Part shown: positions 49,656 to 59,301 of the stretch, piece after piece
Layout: every line of letters begins with the position of its first letter
Numbering within the stretch: position 1 is the stretch's first letter
Source: Chloroflexota bacterium
Lineage (GTDB): Bacteria > Chloroflexota > Dehalococcoidia > Lucifugimonadales > Lucifugimonadaceae
Length of the DNA stretch: 64,000 bases
Direction of reading: 5' to 3'
Assembly: GCA_013204545.1 (NCBI GenBank)
Contig: JABMNN010000061.1
Location: 1 to 64,000 of the forward strand
The notes under the pieces: generated by a model
Databases searched by the model: none
Told to the model about the DNA's origin: nothing
The model's input: the letters and a program-made list of their open reading frames with translations, nothing else
Position numbers and translations under genes: made by a program

Positions 49656-50933
49656 ATGACACTGACCTCCCAAACACTTCACGATCAAGCCAAAGCCGCA
49701 AGCACTGCTTCGAGGCGATTGGCTGCGATTTCAACAGAGACAAAAAATGCGGCGCTCATCGCTATTGCCGAGGCGATCGAAGCGAATCGTCAATCGATAC
49801 TGCGGGCTAATGAGCAAGACCAAAAAGCCGCCAATCGCGACGGTGTCGATTTCCAGATGATGGAACGAATGACGTTGAACAACAGCCGTGTAAAACAGAT
49901 GGCTGATGCGGCTCGAAACATCGCTGCTTTGGAAGACCCAATTGGTGAGATTCTGGAAAAACGTGACCTGCCCAACGGCTTGAATCTTGAAAGGGTTCGA
50001 GTACCGCTTGGCGTAATTGGTGTTATCTACGAGAGCCGCCCCAATGTCACAATAGATATCGCAGCTCTGTGCCTCAAGGCAGGCAACGGCGTGATTCTAC
50101 GCGGCGGCAAAGAATGCATCCTCACCAACACTGTTCTCGCTCGAATCGTAAAAGACGCTATCGAGAGTGTGGGTGTTCCACGGGATGTTGTTCAATTTGT
50201 CGAAACGACTGATCGAGCTCTTGTAAAAGAGATGCTTGAAATGAACGATGTGATTGACCTAATGATTCCTCGCGGCAGCGCAGAATTGGTCAACTTCGTC
50301 GGGCAAAATGCCAAGATGCCGGCAATCACTGGCGGAGTAGGTGTTTGCCACACGTATATCGATTCAGATGCCAATCTCGACGACGCACTCAAGATAGTTG
50401 TAAACGCCAAAGCCAAACGTCCCACCGTTTGCAACGCACTCGATACTGTGCTGATCCACCAAAACGTCGCCCGAGAATTTTTGCCTAGACTCGCAAAGGA
50501 GTTCGGAGTTCACGATGTTGAGCTTCGTGCCGACGGGCGCGCCATGAGCATTCTTGGTGCGCTATCTGGTGGTGCAAAAGTTGTACCGGCTAAATCTGAC
50601 GATTTCGGCACAGAATTTTTGGCGTTGATCGCATCGGTCAAGATCGTCGATTCAATCGACGAGGCGATGGAGCATATTGCTGAGTACGGATCAAAACATT
50701 CAGAAGCGATAATCTCTGAAAATACAGAAGCGGTTGAACGATTTTTGAATGAAGTCGATTCCGGCACAGTCTTCGCCAACACATCGACTTACTTCAACGA
50801 CGGAGCACAGTTCGGACTCGGCGCCGAAGTGGCCATTTCAACCAACAAACTCCACGCTCGGGGCCCAATGGGTCTCAAGGAAATCACCACTTACAAGTGG
50901 AAAGTTCGCGGGCAGGGCCAGGTACGAAATTAA
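49656..50933 (+). CDS. proA: glutamate-5-semialdehyde dehydrogenase
   Basis: PLGVIGVIYESRPNVTIDIAALCLKAGNGVILRGGKE...RGPMGLKEITTYKWKVRGQGQVR. Confidence 0.96.
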   Translation: MTLTSQTLHDQAKAASTASRRLAAISTETKNAALIAIAEAIEANRQSILRANEQDQKAANRDGVDFQMMERMTLNNSRVKQMADAARNIAALEDPIGEILEKRDLPNGLNLERVRVPLGVIGVIYESRPNVTIDIAALCLKAGNGVILRGGKECILTNTVLARIVKDAIESVGVPRDVVQFVETTDRALVKEMLEMNDVIDLMIPRGSAELVNFVGQNAKMPAITGGVGVCHTYIDSDANLDDALKIVVNAKAKRPTVCNALDTVLIHQNVAREFLPRLAKEFGVHDVELRADGRAMSILGALSGGAKVVPAKSDDFGTEFLALIASVKIVDSIDEAMEHIAEYGSKHSEAIISENTEAVERFLNEVDSGTVFANTSTYFNDGAQFGLGAEVAISTNKLHARGPMGLKEITTYKWKVRGQGQVRN

Positions 50934-50951
50934 GGTCAGGCAGTAAGCACA

Positions 50952-51287
50952 ATGGCGCAGTTTTATTTTGAAAGAGAAGTCCGCACGCCCACAGGCGAGT
51001 GCTACACAATTTTGGAAGATGGCAAACCGGTAGGTCGGCTCGATCTTCACTTCGTACCGGGCATGGTGCACGGCACGATGATTGTTTCCGAATCGCAGAC
51101 TCAAGACACTATCCAAGAACTAATGTCGATGGTCGACGAAGATCTAACAGACGCGGTCGGAATCGAACGAGAAGATCTTGTCGTGCATGTGCATCAGGGC
51201 CGTGACCTTGGAGTATTCACGCACAACGATGGTCTATTCCATGAAGGTCAAGAAGGTGACGCCACGCCACCTGTGGCTGGGGCTTGA
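50952..51287 (+). CDS. hypothetical protein
   Basis: Intact 111 aa ORF immediately downstream of proA. Confidence 0.55.
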   Translation: MAQFYFEREVRTPTGECYTILEDGKPVGRLDLHFVPGMVHGTMIVSESQTQDTIQELMSMVDEDLTDAVGIEREDLVVHVHQGRDLGVFTHNDGLFHEGQEGDATPPVAGA

Positions 51288-51379
51288 GTTAATCACAGTA
51301 CGTTGGTTCTTTTGTGATTGCGAGTCATGAAATATGACCGACGAGGCAATCAGTGAGAGTGATAGTTTTCCACAGGGAA

Positions 51380-53260
51380 TCACGCCTTAGCTGCCCATTG
51401 TTCGTATAGATCTTCAAGTAATGACGTGTTTCGCACTAGCTGTTGATTCAACTTCTTACCTGCTCTGATGTCGTTGTTCTCGAAGGCATCACTGAGTTTT
51501 TGCTCTAGTCCGGTCTTATCGGCCTCTACTTCCTCGATTCGCCGTTCCAGCAAAGCAACGTCAGCACGAAGTTCAGTCGGTTGATTTCGTCCACGTTTAC
51601 GATCTGATCCACGAGTAGACACTCTGCCTGACTCACCCGACGATGACTTCTGAGTGGCCTGCCAGTACTCCGAAAAATTTCCTTCGAACGAAACAAGACC
51701 ACGGTCTTCGAGTTCCACCACCCGCCCAACGATTTTGTCTAAAAAATATCGATCGTGTGATACGACCAGAATCGTACCTTCGTAGTCACCCAAAGCATCT
51801 TCAATTGCTTCACGCGCTGGAATGTCCATATGGTTCGTCGGCTCGTCGAGAATCAGAAAATTGGGTTTCAACTTCATCAAAGTGGCAAGCTGCAATCGAT
51901 TCCGTTCACCACCTGAAAGATTCGTAATTTTCTTCTTTAGGTCTTCTCGAGTGAACAAGAAATTTCTGAGTAGTGCAAATGCAACCGTTTCGTTGCTCTC
52001 GGGCGGTGCCGACATCATGGCTTCAAGAATCGTACGATTGGCGTCGAGAACTTCCTGTTGCTGAGCCGCGTAGCCGGTTCGAATACTTGGTCCTATCCGA
52101 ATGATATCGTTATTCCAATCACCGAGTTCAATGATGTCTTTCAGCATCGATGTTTTACCACTGCCGTTGGGGCCAATGATCGCAACACGCTCGCCACTGG
52201 TTAGATCGAGATCGACGTTTTCGAGCAGTGAGTTATCGTCGAATCGCTTTGAGTAGCCACGCATTTGTAGCACGATATTTGCCTGTGTTCGACCGTCTTT
52301 GAACTCGGCACCAATCGCTGAAACCTCGGACACCGGTTTTTCGACAGCTTGATTTTTCTCGCGTGCCAATTGGGATCGCCGTGACCTCAATCGCCTACCA
52401 GCTTCAGTACTCGCTACATTTCTTGCTGTGAGTTCTAGTCGCTTCACCAACACTTCGAGTCGGGCGAGTCGTTTCTGATTGGCACTGTAATCAGCTTGTT
52501 GAGCAAGCAATTCGCGAAGGCGAGTTGAGCGGTAGTTGGAATATCCACCGGCATACCTGCTGACCTTGCCATCTTCGAGCGTCAAGATTCCCGTGGCTAC
52601 TCGGTCGAGCGTGTGGCGATTGTGAGAGACGATCAGCACCGCTCCTTTGAATGAGACTAAAAACTCCTCAAGCCACGCTAATCCCTGGAAATCGAGATGG
52701 TTTCCGGGTTCATCGAGAATCAGAAAATCAGGTTCGTTCAATAGCGCCCGAGCTAACGAAAGTACGTTCTTTTCGCCACCTGAAAGGGTTCCGATCCGTT
52801 GATCTTCTTTGCCTTGCAGACCGAGTGAATCCAGAGTTGCCTGCGCTTCATCGGGTCGACGATCGGCATCGGCAGCATCGTATTTATCCCGAGCTACTTG
52901 ATATGCCTCCATCGCAGAATCGAGTTCGTCGGGAGACGCCGCTGCCATGTTCGATTCGGCTTGCCTGAGATTGTCTTCGAGAGCGATGTATTCGGCAATC
53001 AGCCAATCGATGACTAGTTCGTCGTCTTTCGCATCGACATACTGCGGGACGTAACCGACCCTGACGCCGGAGGCGATATGCACATTGCCTTCACTCGGGA
53101 CATCCTCGCCGAGAAGAATTTTCAGTAATGTAGTTTTGCCGGATCCGTTCGGACCTATCAACCCGAGTCGATCTTCGGACGTAATCTCAAACGAAACGCC
53201 CTTAAGAACCTTTTGGCTCCCGTATTGGGCAGTGACGTTGGTTAGATTGGCGACAAGCAT
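51380..53260 (-). CDS. ABC-F family ATP-binding protein
   Basis: Two nucleotide-binding domains: GLIGPNGSGKTTLLKILLGE / LSGGEKNVLSLARALLNEPDFLILDEPGNHLD and IIGPNGSGKTSMLKDIIE / LSGGERNRLQLATLMKLKPNFLILDEPTNHMD. Confidence 0.95.
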   Translation of the reverse strand: MLVANLTNVTAQYGSQKVLKGVSFEITSEDRLGLIGPNGSGKTTLLKILLGEDVPSEGNVHIASGVRVGYVPQYVDAKDDELVIDWLIAEYIALEDNLRQAESNMAAASPDELDSAMEAYQVARDKYDAADADRRPDEAQATLDSLGLQGKEDQRIGTLSGGEKNVLSLARALLNEPDFLILDEPGNHLDFQGLAWLEEFLVSFKGAVLIVSHNRHTLDRVATGILTLEDGKVSRYAGGYSNYRSTRLRELLAQQADYSANQKRLARLEVLVKRLELTARNVASTEAGRRLRSRRSQLAREKNQAVEKPVSEVSAIGAEFKDGRTQANIVLQMRGYSKRFDDNSLLENVDLDLTSGERVAIIGPNGSGKTSMLKDIIELGDWNNDIIRIGPSIRTGYAAQQQEVLDANRTILEAMMSAPPESNETVAFALLRNFLFTREDLKKKITNLSGGERNRLQLATLMKLKPNFLILDEPTNHMDIPAREAIEDALGDYEGTILVVSHDRYFLDKIVGRVVELEDRGLVSFEGNFSEYWQATQKSSSGESGRVSTRGSDRKRGRNQPTELRADVALLERRIEEVEADKTGLEQKLSDAFENNDIRAGKKLNQQLVRNTSLLEDLYEQWAAKA

Positions 53261-53334
53261 GGTCGAAGTATTTTAGTGGTCATCTGGCGTCCACTGAGTA
53301 ACCAAATCAAACCACTCACGCCGCTTGTACAGAT

Positions 53335-54345
53335 TTAGTTGTCGAACACGTCCAACAATGCCTGAATGTAACCATTGGCGTAGGCACGCCCTTGATGGCC
53401 CCAAGCTGTGTCGCCTGTAGTTACTGGTACGTGGTCATTGACCAGTACACCCTCGAAACCGACCTCTTTGTAGATTTCCAGGGCGCGAATCATGTCGACA
53501 TGACCAGTGTTGATGAACTCCTCGACAAATGGTTCACCAGCATTCGATACGTTGCGGAAATGGACGTACAGAATCTTTTTACGCTCACCGAAATACCGAA
53601 TCATGTCGTAAATGCGTTCGCCCTCAGCATCTTCCATCTCTGAGAACGTGCCCTGACAGAACTCGATCGCATTCGAGGGTGAATCAACGATCTCTATCAG
53701 TCGCTTGTACGCTGCAAAGCTGTTGAGCAACCTCGGCACCCCACCGACGGAATCTACCGGTGGATCGGCAGGATGAATACCGATGCGGATGCCCTCTTCT
53801 TCAGCTACAGGTGTGATGATCTTTATCCAGTACTCAAGGTTGTCCCACATCTCCGCTTCGGTGTACACCCGACCGTGAGTCAGAGCGTGATTCGTATTCT
53901 GAGAGTGATCGTATGCCGTTACCCATGTGCCCGCTCTGTGAGGAGAATTTTCGCTATTGCGCCACACTCCCGAAGGCATCCAGTTGTATCCGAAGATCGG
54001 GATTCCTGCACGGGCGATGTTCCGCACGGTATAGATCATGTTTTCGATCTGTTCGTCGCGCTTAGGACCACCGAGCATGATGTGATCGTAGAAAGCACTC
54101 GGGACGTTTTCGAGGGCTTCCAAATGAAGACCATGCGACTCGACGCGCTTCCGCAAATTTACAAGATCGCCTAGCTCCCAGAATTCATCCCCGGGAACAA
54201 CTGTCCATTTCTCACCCACGCCTTTGCCGGTATATGACTGCAACACAATATCTGTCGCGCCGTACTGAGCTGAGAACGTGAGTAGTTCGTCCAACGGTGT
54301 GTCGGAGTCGTTTGTCCCATTGATGAAGTTAAAGCCTAATCGCAT
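53335..54345 (-). CDS. mannonate dehydratase/xylose isomerase-like TIM-barrel protein (UxuA-like)
   Basis: GLHLEALENVPSAFYDHIMLGGPKRDEQIENMIYTVRNIARAGIPIFGYNWMP...IGIHPADPPVDSVGGVPRLL. Confidence 0.8.
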   Translation of the reverse strand: MRLGFNFINGTNDSDTPLDELLTFSAQYGATDIVLQSYTGKGVGEKWTVVPGDEFWELGDLVNLRKRVESHGLHLEALENVPSAFYDHIMLGGPKRDEQIENMIYTVRNIARAGIPIFGYNWMPSGVWRNSENSPHRAGTWVTAYDHSQNTNHALTHGRVYTEAEMWDNLEYWIKIITPVAEEEGIRIGIHPADPPVDSVGGVPRLLNSFAAYKRLIEIVDSPSNAIEFCQGTFSEMEDAEGERIYDMIRYFGERKKILYVHFRNVSNAGEPFVEEFINTGHVDMIRALEIYKEVGFEGVLVNDHVPVTTGDTAWGHQGRAYANGYIQALLDVFDN

Positions 54346-54597
54346 GTTAATTTAACCATTATTACGAAGTATTTGTTCGCAACGTCTCCAATTGAATCTG
54401 TTGAGCCGACATCAATGTAATGGGTAATGAAGACTGAGTCGAGAAGAAATAAAACGTACTGATAGTCGACTTCCCGACCACCGTTAGTCTGCCAAATATC
54501 AGCACGCTCATGTGACGAATTCCCAAGCGATGCTTCGATTCAAGTGCAATCAGTGACCATTCACATCGACGTTACCGAGAAAGTCACCCACTAGATG

Positions 54598-55791
54598 CTA
54601 ATAATTTTCAAACAATTTGCCCCAAGGGGTTTTCATTGCTTCGTTGACTCGCTTGCGACCCACCATCGGCAACCAGAACTTATTGTGGTACACGTTCGAC
54701 GCCCAGTAAGCCCACGGAGCGATTGGCGACCGTAGCAGGACGCCTTCGAGTGGCTTGAGTGGTCCGTGGTAAATCAGTTTTTGACCACGTGAAGCCAAGG
54801 TGCTTTCGTTGCCTGCGAAATTCCAGTTCACATCGGCGATATCATCGCCAACGACTTCGATCTCCTCAGGCTTTCCAACACCGAGTCCCATCTCGTGGGC
54901 AATACGAATCATCGGAATCGACATTGAGTCGAGACCCATCATCTTTGCTGCTACAGCATCGATCGCAACTTGGTCTGCTGAAGCCAGAATCACGTTCTTA
55001 TTGTGAATCCTCATTGCGCGCGGCCCGGGCCCATCACCAGCGAATGTTCCGTCCATTACAGCGAACAAACCAGAGTGAATTTCTTTCTGAATCTGAAGCA
55101 GATCAACAAGAGTCTCGTGAATTACAGAATGGGTCCAGTGACGATATCTGTGCAGCAAGCCACCAAAGGCATTCTTCATTGCGCCTGTCATCGTCGTGAA
55201 CACGTGGGTCTTCACCGTGGGCAATTGAACGATGTTCGTACCCGGGAACACCTCTGGAATGTAGAGACCATCCTTGTACACATCATCCAACACGAGCATC
55301 TTGGCGGTTGGCTTGTATGGAACCCACTTCATCGGTGGAACATCGAGGGTGACATGATCCAGACCCAGTCGATCCTCTACAAGCTTGTGCTTGTTCTTCT
55401 CTCGTCCCTCAACTGGATTTACCACAACCGTTCCATTGTGGGCAGCGGTGAGTTTGTTGAATCCGTCGGCTCTAAGTTTTTGAGTCACACCATCGATCTG
55501 CCACGGTGCCGTTGAGCAAGCAGGATAGTAGTGTTGCCACGATATATTCACTTTCAAGAAAGTATCAATATCGGGTATTAGTGCTGTCTGATAATCAGCG
55601 AGGTCAAGAAGCCGTGCGTAATCTTCAATGATGGTCTCGGGCGTGGTGTAGATCACCGCAACTTTGCCCATTTTGGGTTCTGCATGCGGTATATCGGGCT
55701 GAGTCAGTACTCGCCCTTCATCTCTGATCATCGAGACCATTGGTCTTTTTTCCTTGATAACGGCATTACTGTGAAGGGCAGCCCCGTTCAC
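54598..55791 (-). CDS. DUF362 domain-containing protein
   Basis: KVNISWQHYYPACSTAPWQIDGVTQKL..., VQLPTVKTHVFTTMTGAMKNAFGGLL. Confidence 0.75.
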   Translation of the reverse strand: MNGAALHSNAVIKEKRPMVSMIRDEGRVLTQPDIPHAEPKMGKVAVIYTTPETIIEDYARLLDLADYQTALIPDIDTFLKVNISWQHYYPACSTAPWQIDGVTQKLRADGFNKLTAAHNGTVVVNPVEGREKNKHKLVEDRLGLDHVTLDVPPMKWVPYKPTAKMLVLDDVYKDGLYIPEVFPGTNIVQLPTVKTHVFTTMTGAMKNAFGGLLHRYRHWTHSVIHETLVDLLQIQKEIHSGLFAVMDGTFAGDGPGPRAMRIHNKNVILASADQVAIDAVAAKMMGLDSMSIPMIRIAHEMGLGVGKPEEIEVVGDDIADVNWNFAGNESTLASRGQKLIYHGPLKPLEGVLLRSPIAPWAYWASNVYHNKFWLPMVGRKRVNEAMKTPWGKLFENY

Positions 55792-55857
55792 ATCGAAAGC
55801 ATGGCGTAGCTAGAATAAGCACATTCCATGCAATAGCGGTACTCGAACAGTGTATCT

Positions 55858-56757
55858 TTGGTCGAAATCAGCACACCACTGAATTGCGAGCCCAATTTGA
55901 ACCATACGAGACAGCACTTGATTATAGACTCGTGCGCACATGTCATTCCGGTGTCGTTCGAGGACAATAAAGAACGTATTTCGAACGCTGACCGCACGTT
56001 CAGGAGTCTATTTGCCGATCCGAAGGCGAAATTTGCTCAAGCTGACGATCTGATCGCATCGATGGACGAAGCTGGCGTCGACATTTCCGTGTGCGCCGGT
56101 TTCGGCTGGACCGACCCTGAGGTAGCTAGGGAATCCAATAACTACAACCTTGAAGCGGCAAAATCCCACCCAAAGAGATTAGTGGCGTTTTGTAGTGTAA
56201 ATCCGCTATGGGGCGAAGATGCCGTAGCCGAAGTTCGGCGGTGCCATGCAGCTGGGGCTAAAGGCATCGGTGAGCTTCACCCAGACACTCAGGGCATTCT
56301 CGATGCCGATCTCGCGTCGCTCGCACCCGTATTCGACACGGCGAAAGAACTTAAGATGCCGATTCTTATGCACGCATCTGAACCTGTCGGACACGGCTAT
56401 CCAGGAAAAGGATCGGTCACGCCTGAGTTGTTGATGACACTCGTGAACGCGTTCCCTAACAACACGTTCATTTTTAGCCATTTCGGCGGGGGTTTACCGT
56501 TCTACGGCTTGATGCCTGAAGTGAAGTCGGCTTTGAAGAACGTGTACTTCGATTCGGCAGCGTTCCCATTCCTTTATCGACCCGAGGTTTTCGATGTGGT
56601 CGCTCGTGCGATCGGAGCAGAGAAAATTCTCTTTGCAAGTGATTTTCCATTGGTATCTCAGAAGCGAGCTCTGAACGAATTCTCTCAGTCTGGACTATCT
56701 GCTGATCAGACCAAACTAGTTCAGGGTGTAAATGCAGCAGGTGCGCTTGGAATCTAA
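55858..56757 (+). CDS. amidohydrolase family (amidohydrolase 2-like) protein
   Basis: IIDSCAHVIPVSFED...CSVNPLWGEDAVAEVRRCHAAGAKGIGELHPDTQGI...FIFSHFGGGLPFY...KILFASDFPL; start may be internal. Confidence 0.85.
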   Translation: MVEISTPLNCEPNLNHTRQHLIIDSCAHVIPVSFEDNKERISNADRTFRSLFADPKAKFAQADDLIASMDEAGVDISVCAGFGWTDPEVARESNNYNLEAAKSHPKRLVAFCSVNPLWGEDAVAEVRRCHAAGAKGIGELHPDTQGILDADLASLAPVFDTAKELKMPILMHASEPVGHGYPGKGSVTPELLMTLVNAFPNNTFIFSHFGGGLPFYGLMPEVKSALKNVYFDSAAFPFLYRPEVFDVVARAIGAEKILFASDFPLVSQKRALNEFSQSGLSADQTKLVQGVNAAGALGI

Positions 56758-56840
56758 CGACCACAGGTAGAACCGTTCATGTTGAAGTGACGAGTGGTGA
56801 CCCCACACATGATTGCTTCACAAATTACCTATGTTGAAAT

Positions 56841-56870
56841 TTGCCTTGAACTCGATGTCAGGCGTATATT
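56841..56870 (+). promoter_or_regulatory. sigma70-like promoter for the Cys-rich micro-ORF
   Basis: TTGCCT (56841-56846), 18 nt spacer, TATATT (56865-56870); predicted +1 only a few nt from ATG 56881. Confidence 0.45.
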
Positions 56871-56880
56871 GAGGTTTGAT

Positions 56881-56988
56881 ATGAGCAACTCACTCCGCAC
56901 TACAACTACGAACTCGCAGCAAGTCAGCACCTGTATGTGTTGCTGTACGCCTGAAGGGGTTCCTAGTTTTGCGTGTTGTACTTGTTGA
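56881..56988 (+). CDS. 35-aa Cys-rich micropeptide
   Basis: MSNSLRTTTTNSQQVSTCMCCCTPEGVPSFACCTC*; promoter-like element upstream and intrinsic terminator downstream. Confidence 0.55.
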   Translation: MSNSLRTTTTNSQQVSTCMCCCTPEGVPSFACCTC

Positions 56989-57018
56989 ACTAAACAAGTC
57001 GTAACGTAGAGAAATTCG

Positions 57019-57046
57019 AACCCCTGTCGCAAAGCAGGGGTTTTTT
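57019..57046 (+). terminator. intrinsic (Rho-independent) terminator
   Basis: AACCCCTG-TCGCAAAG-CAGGGGTT followed by a T tract. Confidence 0.88.
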
Positions 57047-57387
57047 GTTGCCTAAAAAATCCATCCCACCATCACGTACATCGAACCGAAATAACATCAT
57101 GCTCAACATTTTCAAAATCGCCCTCTCCGGGATTCGAAAAGCACTCGATTCAGCGCAAGGACTCGGAATCGAAGCCGACTCGCTGGCTCCCGCCCGTAAG
57201 CATCGCTAAATTCGACCATCGGTCAATTGAGCCATCATCTGTCAACTTCAACCTGAATCTCTCGAAGAATCTCAGATTGATATCGGGTCGCGAGCATTTT
57301 TGACGGCAAACGGGTAACATTCCGCCCCAACACGAACATCGCACTCAATCGTGATCGAGTCAGTGCGCTATGGGGATTACGGTAATG

Positions 57388-58362
57388 CCTGTACTTACTG
57401 TCGAGGAAAAAGAGCACTTCGAAGAGTATGGATTTGTCCATATTGAAGACGTTTTTGACCCTGAGGGGACCATTGATCCTGTGATCGATGAGTATGCCGC
57501 AGTCCTCGATTCGCTCGCCGATAAACTTCACGCTGAAGGCAAAATATCATCGACCTATTCAGGGCTCGAATTCGGCGACCGCGTAACTAAAATCTATGGT
57601 GAATCGGGCGAAATACACAACCAATTTTTTGATTTCTCACTCCCGCAAAACGGTGTCTTGCCAGATACTCCGTTCTGGGCAGGTCCTGCAGTATTCAAAG
57701 CACTTACTGCTCCCGGACTACTGGACGTCGCTGAATCTGTCGTTGGTGGCGAGGTCTACTCCAATCCGGTACAACACGTTCGGATTAAGATACCCGAAGC
57801 CGTTTCACCACGCGACGAATACGGCAACGTGATGTTCGGAGCTACACCCTGGCATCAGGATGCTGGAGTTGTAAATCCAGAAGCCGATCAGACCAATATC
57901 CTGACGGTTTGGTTTCCTCTGATGGATGCCGGAGTCGAAAATGGTTGCCTCACGGTCGTCCCCGGGTCCCACCGCGGCGAATTGCTCACGCACTGCCCGG
58001 GATACAAAGAACGACCCGGGCTCCAGATCCCTGAACATCTATTCAATGTCGGCGACTCGATGCCTGTTCCAGTGAAAAAGGGCGGGGCCTTACTGCTGAC
58101 TAAGCAGACTGTTCATGCAGCACTTCCGAACATTAGCAACCGTATTCGATGGAGTTTCGATCTTCGATATCAGCCAACGGGTGAGGCTACCGGACGAAGT
58201 GTATTTCCGGGCTTCGTCGCCCGTAGTAAGTCGAATCCTAATTCAGAGCTTCACGATGCAGAAACTTGGTTCGAGATGTGGAAAGACACCCGCGATTCAC
58301 TCGCTAGAGGTGATCAGCCATCATTCAATCGATGGGATGCAGACGATCCCTCCTGCGCGTGA
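57388..58362 (+). CDS. phytanoyl-CoA dioxygenase (PhyH) family protein
   Basis: FEEYGFVHIEDVFDPEG..., PWHQDAGVVNPEADQTNILTVWFPLMDAGVENGCLTVVPGSHRGELL. Confidence 0.9.
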   Translation, partial: PVLTVEEKEHFEEYGFVHIEDVFDPEGTIDPVIDEYAAVLDSLADKLHAEGKISSTYSGLEFGDRVTKIYGESGEIHNQFFDFSLPQNGVLPDTPFWAGPAVFKALTAPGLLDVAESVVGGEVYSNPVQHVRIKIPEAVSPRDEYGNVMFGATPWHQDAGVVNPEADQTNILTVWFPLMDAGVENGCLTVVPGSHRGELLTHCPGYKERPGLQIPEHLFNVGDSMPVPVKKGGALLLTKQTVHAALPNISNRIRWSFDLRYQPTGEATGRSVFPGFVARSKSNPNSELHDAETWFEMWKDTRDSLARGDQPSFNRWDADDPSCA

Positions 58363-59258
58363 TTCCAACTACTGCTGAACTCGAAACACTTCGCGAAGCC
58401 GGTCGCATCGCCTCCAATGCACGGAACTGGGCTGCGGAAACGATAAAGACTGGTTACCTGTTGCGCGATCTTCAGGAAGGCATGGAAACGATAATCCGTG
58501 AGGCGGGCGCGCTGCCTCCGTTTCCGGCTCAAACCAGCAGGAACAAAGTCGCTGCGCACTACTGTTCTTCACCAACAGACAACTCTAGATTTGAAGAAAA
58601 CGACCTTGTAAAGATCGATGTCGGAGCGCATATCGATGGGTTAATCGTCGACACCGGAATCTCCGCCGATTTGTCAGAAGATCAGCGCTGGAAGGCACTG
58701 ATCGGAGCCGCATCAGACGCACTAGATGCAGCGATTGGCATGTGCTCACCACAGCTCGATGTGGAAGATATTGGCGAACGCGTAGAGGAAGTAATCACCG
58801 CAGCCGGATTTCGACCAATTTTGAATCTGACGGGCCACGGATTAGGCAGGTATACGCTTCACGACACCCCACAAATTCCAAACGCTCGCATAGGGTTGAA
58901 GGGATCGCTTGAGGCAGGATCTATCTTCGCTATCGAACCATTCGCTACTTCAGGACGCGGCTACATCAAAGATGATGGCAAGCCCGAAGTGTTCATGCTC
59001 GAACGCACGCCAAAACCATCCAACAAGATCGATGCAGAGTCATTTGAAGCCATCCAAAGCTGGAAGGGGCTGCCGATAGCACGACGATATTTCAGCGATA
59101 TTCCAAAGAAGCCGTTTGAGCGGACTTTGAAAGAGCTAATCAAACAGGGAGCGGCACGTGAGTACCCGCCGCTATCGGAAGTTACAGGGCACCACGTTGG
59201 ATGGAAAGAACACTCGATCTGGCTCGGCCCTGATGGTCCAGAAGTGCTGACGGCGTAG
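58332..59258 (+). CDS. map: M24 methionine aminopeptidase, type II (archaeal-like)
   Basis: AGRIASNARNWAAETIKTGYLLRDLQEGMETIIREAGALPPFPAQTSRNKVAAHYCSSPTD...VKIDVGAHIDGLIVDTGISAD...NLTGHGLGRYTLHDTPQIPN...FAIEPFATSG...EHSIWLGPDGPEVLT. Confidence 0.85.
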   Translation: MGCRRSLLRVIPTTAELETLREAGRIASNARNWAAETIKTGYLLRDLQEGMETIIREAGALPPFPAQTSRNKVAAHYCSSPTDNSRFEENDLVKIDVGAHIDGLIVDTGISADLSEDQRWKALIGAASDALDAAIGMCSPQLDVEDIGERVEEVITAAGFRPILNLTGHGLGRYTLHDTPQIPNARIGLKGSLEAGSIFAIEPFATSGRGYIKDDGKPEVFMLERTPKPSNKIDAESFEAIQSWKGLPIARRYFSDIPKKPFERTLKELIKQGAAREYPPLSEVTGHHVGWKEHSIWLGPDGPEVLTA

Positions 59259-59301
59259 ATGTGACGTTAATCAACGATTACCCACAACAACCGAGGATGA
59301 T

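Noticed and set aside
56986-57009. TGA at the end of the Cys-rich micro-ORF read as a second Sec codon (…CCTC-U-TKQVVT*)
   Set aside because: The next hairpin loop is about 38 nt downstream and the hairpin is a clear terminator, so there is no SECIS-like support; TGA is more simply a stop.
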